A stretch of DNA of 64,000 nt from the NCBI RefSeq assembly GCF_910592395.1, contig NC_088314.1, positions 7,874,001 to 7,938,000 of the forward strand, written 5' to 3'. The translations under genes were made by a program, and so were the position numbers. Source of the DNA: Lineus longissimus. Its lineage: Eukaryota > Nemertea > Pilidiophora > Heteronemertea > Lineidae. The notes under the pieces were generated by a model, which was not told where the DNA came from, searched no databases, and saw nothing but the letters and a program-made list of their open reading frames with translations. Positions 58,757 to 64,000 of the stretch are shown here, piece after piece; the first letter of the stretch is position 1; each line of letters opens with the position of its first letter.

Positions 58757-60138
58757 GCAATTTCGGTTTATGCCTGTTTCCCCTATTCCTGTTTCGCCTA
58801 CAAAATTCCTGTTTCGCCTATTCCTGTTTGGCCTATTTCCTGTTTCGCCTATTTCCTGTTTGGCCTATTCCTGTTTCGCCTACTTTCCAGTACCCCTACA
58901 ATAAATCGACTCTCCCAGGGGGAACCTTAGGGATGCATGTCCATTTTATGGGGAAAATGTGAGGGGACAATTGGATGATGTTAACGATGTGATGACAATT
59001 TGACTAATCAAATGCCATCAACTTTGTTAACAAACCATGCCATGACCGTTTTGAAAGAGTCACCTTGAAAGCGGGGACAGTCCGGGACTTTACTTGACCA
59101 TAGGACCATACTGACACACAGTAAAAACTAATAGATTAAGTAGAGTAAAGCAGTCGCTTATTTTATAAAAACAGGAATTCATGAGTTTTTGATAAAAATA
59201 CATTATACTGTACATTCTCATAATTATTTGATCAAAATCAGCTGTAAAACCCATGTCATAATAAAGAACAATGTAGCTATAGGTATCCTTTCTATTAAGA
59301 AGCCAGTTACTGACTAATACTACGTTCACACTGAAGGCGAATTCAAACCGTCTTCCGGAGAGCGCTCTCTGGAAAGCGGTTTGTAAAATCCGGTCGCGTC
59401 ACACTTGGGTCTTAAAGCGCATTCAAATCGGTTTAAAACGGGTCACAATGAATACGCATTAACGATGCGCCATCTATAATTACATGGTTGAACTCACTCA
59501 CAGTTATGCTGTGGGCATGCGCAGTGCGAACGCACTGCTTAATGCGCATTAAGCGCGCCACACTACGAATTCCAAAGCGGCTTCAATGCGAATTAACCAA
59601 AGCGACTTCGTTGATGCGCATTAAAGAACCGTATTTGTTAAAGCGGTTTGAAAACGGTTCAAACCGACCTGAGTGTGAACACCCAATACGTATTAAAGGT
59701 TTAAAGCGGATTCAATTCGCTTTATAACCCCAGTGTGAACACAGTTTTAGATAAAAGAAAGAGAATCCAAAATATAAAATGCAGGCCTAAGAAACCTTTC
59801 TCAAATCTAATGAAAGGGTAAAACTTTCTTACTATTTTTTTTCTTGCCTTTTAAAATAAGCTAAAACATAAGCCTATGTAAGCTATGTATAATTTTCCAA
59901 AGTTATTCCGAATGATACTGAAATAATTGACATGTCGCTAAATCCATTATTTCAGACTTTATTCTTAATGATAGCCTTTAACACTATAGTAAGGGACGGT
60001 TCATATTCCTACGTCTGTGGCGAAACAGGAATTAGGTGAAACAGGAAGTAGGCGAATCAGGAATAGGTGAATAAGGAATTAGGCGAAACAGGAATAGGCG
60101 GAACAGGAATAGGCGAAACAGGAATACACCGCAATTTC
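58757..60138. mobile_element. Element bounded by inverted tandem arrays of a ~17-bp unit
   Basis: CCTATTCCTGTTTCG-type units repeat about seven times at 58772-58883 (+), and the reverse complement (GGCGAAACAGGAATA) repeats about seven times at 60019-60127. Outside the arrays the termini also pair (GCAATTTCGGTTTATGCC versus GAAATTGCGGTGTATTCC inverted). A 427-bp MITE is nested between them. This is a foldback-like structure; the superfamily is unknown. Confidence 0.6.
59319..59745. mobile_element. MITE with GTTCACACTG termini, 427 bp, same family as 9303
   Basis: The ends ACTACGTTCACACTG and, inverted, ACTGTGTTCACACTG bracket the element. The interior shares CTCTCCGGAGA-like, GGTCGCGTCACACT and AAACGGTTCAAACCG words with the 9303 copy. 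It contains GCGCCATCT (59467-59475) and GGGCATGCGCAGTGCG (59513-59528). The target duplication is not clear. It is nested in the inverted-array structure 58757-60138. Confidence 0.75.
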
Positions 60139-61405
60139 ATGCAATGAAAGTCTGATTAGAGTTTTAACCAACCCTGAAAAGAGGATTAGGTTAAACAAAT
60201 AGTACTAATTCAGATACCTGTTGTCCAAACACTGCAACCATCCAAACTATTCTTTAATTCTCTTGCACCCAGTAAGTCCTTTTATATAGAAAATATCAAT
60301 TTGACCTTGATTTTTTAATGAATTTGGACATCCTTGAGTGTTCAGCATGGTATGACAAAGGTCATTGCCAGCCGTGCTTGGGTGACCCAAATCATATATA
60401 TATATGTGACCCATCACACCAAAATGGGATTGTAAATTGCCAGACTAAGTATTGAGCAATCGGAGAAAATATAAAATGTTGCAAATATTAATCGACTTTC
60501 AGATTATGAAATAATGAGCCTCATATACACCATATCTACCTAAGTATTTTTTCTGTCAGTCAATTAGGCACAAAATATCATACAAAATAGAGGTAAACTT
60601 TTTAAACGTTTAATATTACTTGTATACAAATCCTCTATGCATTATGTCAGAGAGTACGATTTGTAACTTGTAACTTGAATAACGTAAGTTTCTAGAGTAA
60701 ATCACACGATAAATTCACCTCTCATTCATCAGCAATACTACATCACTAGCATTATACCCGTGGCGCAGGCAGGTTCAAATGGGCTATATCTTGAATAGAT
60801 TGAATTGCAATGAAAATCTAATGCAATATCAAAGGAGCAATATTGAAGAGGCAAATTAAACCAACCATTTGTCCACAGACTCGGACCTAGCTGTGGCGTG
60901 CTGTATGTGTGCATAAAAAGTGTATCAATTGGTCCGATAGAGATGATGAGGCAATGTCAATATGCCTCGTTCCTCAGTCAGCAATATGCCCCTTTTTATA
61001 CGGAGAAGAAGGAGAACTCAGATAGGCCTTCACATGTCGGCTTCCAAATGTCTCGGGCAAGGCACTTAGTCGAAAGGCAAGCTAGAAGTTCAGCATCGTG
61101 AGCAGCTCCTTGATAAGGCCATGCCAAGTTCAGAGTGCCTCTTCAGATACATCAAGTATTGAAAGCTGTGGTGAGCACATAAACAGACCATGGTCACCTT
61201 CATTTGAAAATTCCTTCATAATCAAGGGCTAGCTCTGACTAAAACAGCACCCATAAACAATAGACCATCAATTTGACCCCAGCTCCTAACTGCGGGAAAA
61301 CCCAAGTCCAGCAACCAAAGTACCAAAAATACATTTTTGTTTACATTTGAACTGCACACATGCGTTTGTTTATAATTTCATTTCCCACGAAATCGTGGAT
61401 TGAAA
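60139..61405. other. Non-coding, nothing recognised
   Basis: A short (TA)n lies at about 60396-60407. Nothing else supported. Confidence 0.5.
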
Positions 61406-61624
61406 ATAACATTAACCTGGGTTCAGCAGGTCAGCAGGTATAACGGCTGTTCCAATCATCCCCCTACAGCCAGCTGTTCAAAAGGTAATGTTATTCACCC
61501 CAGAGGGAGTGCAGATAACATTAACCTGGGTTCAGCAGGTCAGCAGGTATACCGGCTGTTCCAATCATCCCCCTACAGCCAGCTGTTCAAAAGGTAATGT
61601 TATTCACCCCAGAGGGAGTGCAGA
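61406..61624 (+). repeat. Recent tandem duplication of 109 bp
   Basis: Two copies starting ATAACATTAACCTGGGTTCA at 61406 and 61515 differ at one base (ATAACGG versus ATACCGG). Each copy also has inverted ends, ATAACATTA and TAATGTTAT. Confidence 0.95.
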
Positions 61625-62159
61625 TAATTGATTAAGCCCCTGCATAATTTAACAGCAATGGCTTGGCTTCTGTTAGTGGTAAGGAGAATTGACAGTGTCC
61701 GATTAAAAATCCCTCATTACTGCTCCGCTGAAGTATATTTTTGAACAAAACCAAGACGTTGCATCAGGGTAAGTGTCACCACAATTCATGCAAAATTTCA
61801 AGGCAATCCAACGCCTCTAAGTGTGACTTTATTCGTCCCCCTTCCAGTATTATTATATAGATTCTTAAATGATATCCCGAATTTGTTAAAGTTGGTTCCG
61901 GCATCATCCCATCCCATTCCTCCACTGGATGTCCTCAAACTTTCCGATTAATTCCATGATTTTGGTCCTTCAACCACAAACAAGAAGAAACAGGAAGATG
62001 ATGATGCCAATGGCTGGGGACAGCAGACAATAAATAAACTGCAAACTTCCGTTTTTATACTGCAAATATTCTCCATGTCCACATGTCAGCATGAGTTCAG
62101 AAGATCACAAAGTTGCATTTTTTTATTCCATTTAAAATGTTAACTCCTCAGCACAGCAC

Positions 62160-62640
62160 AGCTCTCTCACTTAATGTTCACCAAGTTAGTGCAATAACAA
62201 ACCACATCCTGAGAACAAATCACCTTTAGCCAAGATTAAGACTCAACATCTGCATCCTGAACACAAATGTTCACCAAGATAAAAGGACAACTAACCACAT
62301 TCTGAACACAATTGTACACCAAAATTAAGAATACTAATCAACGATATTAAGAACACAAATGGCACAAAGAATAAGAACATTTAATCAACTAAAACAAGAA
62401 CAAAACTGCGGGCAACTAATCAATAAAATCATGAACACATGTTCTCCAGGATTAAAGGACAACAAACCAGCCACATCCTGAACACAAATGTTCACAAAGA
62501 TTAAAGGACAACAAGCCACCAACATTCTGAACACAAATGTGCACAAAAAAAAGAGCAACAAAGTTTTAAACACAAATGTTCAGTCTGAGCCTGCACTAAA
62601 TGAATGTTCACAAAGATTAAATTGCAATTAATCACCTAAA
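62160..62640 (+). repeat. Degenerate 45-60 bp tandem array
   Basis: Repeated words CCTGAACACAAATGTTCACC and AAGATTAAAGGACAAC occur about eight times with decay. No frame crosses it. Confidence 0.65.
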
Positions 62641-63925
62641 TTATTAACATGGCCATGGGACTATTCAATGACATTCTGAACACCCATCTTCAGCAAAGTT
62701 AAGAGCCACCAACAAGCTACACACCGATTTAACTGAACAAAATTTTTTTTTTAATAATAACAAATTTACTAAACTCGGCAGACTACAAATACAAATGTAT
62801 AACCAATAATTTGTCGAGAACGTGTAACCATATTTCAATTCGATCCTAAACTTACCAATATTCCATAACGCAGCAGGCAATGACATGTCTACCTAACAAA
62901 TTCCAATACGGCTATGAACACATCTGTCATAACACACCTCTACTTATAGCCTCGACCCAGACAATGCCAGGCACCTTCTTCACCGATTGGCTAACACACA
63001 TCAGGTCATCCGGCCAACCAATCACAACAGGCAGGCACACAGTCATGCACAACACTCATGACTCACTCATGCTCAGACAAAGCACACCCAGATAGATCCG
63101 GTTAGATCTGTCAGGGTTGCCATAGAGACACTGGCAATGTGCCATTAGTCGGGCAATACATCTGCTGCCTAGACTAAACCAATCTTATGCCTCAGCTTTA
63201 CAGGATATGGAAAAACAGGTATGAGGATATTACAATACACTAAATATAAGCTGTGGATGGTACATGTGATGTAGCTGGCCTTAATTCTGAATTCATTGAT
63301 GGGGAAAATGTTGTACCAATGCAAGACACACACTGGTATTTCATGAGTCCAACCATGGAGGTACAGGTATTATTAAGAATGCCTCCATGGTCTAACCTAC
63401 ATGTGTTAACTGCATACACTAAGCAAACAATAAAGCCTTGATAAGCCCCAATGGACGTCTATTGTGTAAAGCAAGTGCACCTTGCTTGACCTTTGTGAAG
63501 TATGCCAATCCCATGTGCTGTAAATTACCAAACCATTAGTCACCACTCAAAGTTCCATTTACATGTAAGTGTTGAATAGCCAACCCATATAGATAGGTGT
63601 ACATATGAATAACACACTGGTACTGGGTATTGATCCATTTTACCATAGTGAAGTCATAGCCATATGGGATTGCCATAGGACTGGAAGTGTTATAGAGCGG
63701 TATCAGTGTTGAATAAATAAATAAAATGAATAATCTATATGTGTGTGGCTATACTGAATCTATAGTCAAAATCCAAGGTTGGAGTGTTTTGTTCAGTATA
63801 TATGCCAGCTGTCATCATAAATAACGCATCATGACTATAGGTCCACTAATGAATGTACAAACTCCATAAAAATATACTGACTGTAGGATTACTTATAAAA
63901 TGAACTCATATTGTAGTGGACTTCA
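62641..63925. other. Non-coding, nothing recognised
   Basis: Short frames only; ends at the start of the second dispersed-repeat copy. Confidence 0.5.
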
Positions 63926-64000
63926 TTTTTAAATGAAAAGGCCAGGGGCCATTGTGCTCACCATATAGTTATTTGGTGGTTAGGAATTCATCCTGGTTAA
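63926..64000 (+). mobile_element. 5' end of a second copy of the 46400-type dispersed repeat, cut by the window edge
   Basis: The string GGCCAGGGGCCATTGTGCTC followed by ACC matches the start of the element at 46400, preceded by a similar TTTAAATGAAAA. It runs off the end of the window. Confidence 0.7.

Noticed and set aside
58736-58962. Phe/Tyr/Cys-rich repetitive peptides
   Set aside because: They arise from the CCTATTCCTGTTTCG tandem array of an inverted-array element.

Overview
The window looks like nuclear DNA of a repeat-rich invertebrate, probably a marine lophotrochozoan (mollusc, brachiopod or annelid type). The reasons are spliced genes with consensus GT..AG junctions, very low coding density, tRNA-derived SINEs, many short elements with terminal inverted repeats (MITEs), minisatellites, and a dispersed repeat (46400-47563, restarting at 63926) of a kind I remember from molluscan and related genomes. 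The clade is inferred from memory of repeat families, not from a search. No bacterial operons, rRNA genes, intact tRNA genes or CRISPR arrays are visible.

Two cellular genes are supported, both on the minus strand. The main one runs from about 48500 to 41118. It has three coding exons with matching splice phases and encodes a large, mostly disordered nuclear protein of about 1071 residues. This protein has one C2HC finger, one C2H2-like finger, a basic middle region, SP/TP clusters, a five-fold heptad repeat and SUMO-interaction-like motifs. Its first intron holds a foldback element (44469-45373), a TA-flanked MITE (45815-46254) and a 1.2-kb dispersed repeat (46400-47563). The second gene is seen only as a first coding exon (35209-35275) with a possible promoter upstream; it must continue toward lower coordinates, but its later exons could not be identified.

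The most unusual object is at 53884-57688: a 3.8-kb element with terminal inverted repeats of about 450-480 bp, holding one long reading frame broken by a single TAA. The second half of the frame has the motif order of a FEN1/XPG-type (PIN/FLAP-fold) nuclease followed by a cysteine-rich CXC domain. I see no recognisable DDE transposase. It is a candidate for a poorly described class of DNA transposon built around a flap-nuclease-like protein. This copy appears dead: it has a nonsense codon and lacks its N-terminus.

Most of the rest is non-coding DNA with layered mobile elements. These include TAA-flanked Harbinger-like MITEs (12277-12677, 13735-14149), TA-flanked mariner-like MITEs (7009-7471, 27783-27948, 34606-34765, 45815-46254), a TTAA-flanked MITE (39008-39359), a MITE family ending in CACTG/CAGTG (9303-10190, 59319-59745), foldback structures (34930-35045, 38051-38371, 58757-60138), a tandem SINE pair (2172-2626), and minisatellites (20701-21265, 24697-24985). 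Several unrelated MITEs share the words GCGCCATCT (a CTCF-like core) and GCATGCGC (NRF1-like). Each unit of the dispersed repeat carries spaced TGACCT/AGGTCA half-sites, so mobile elements may be spreading regulatory motifs here.
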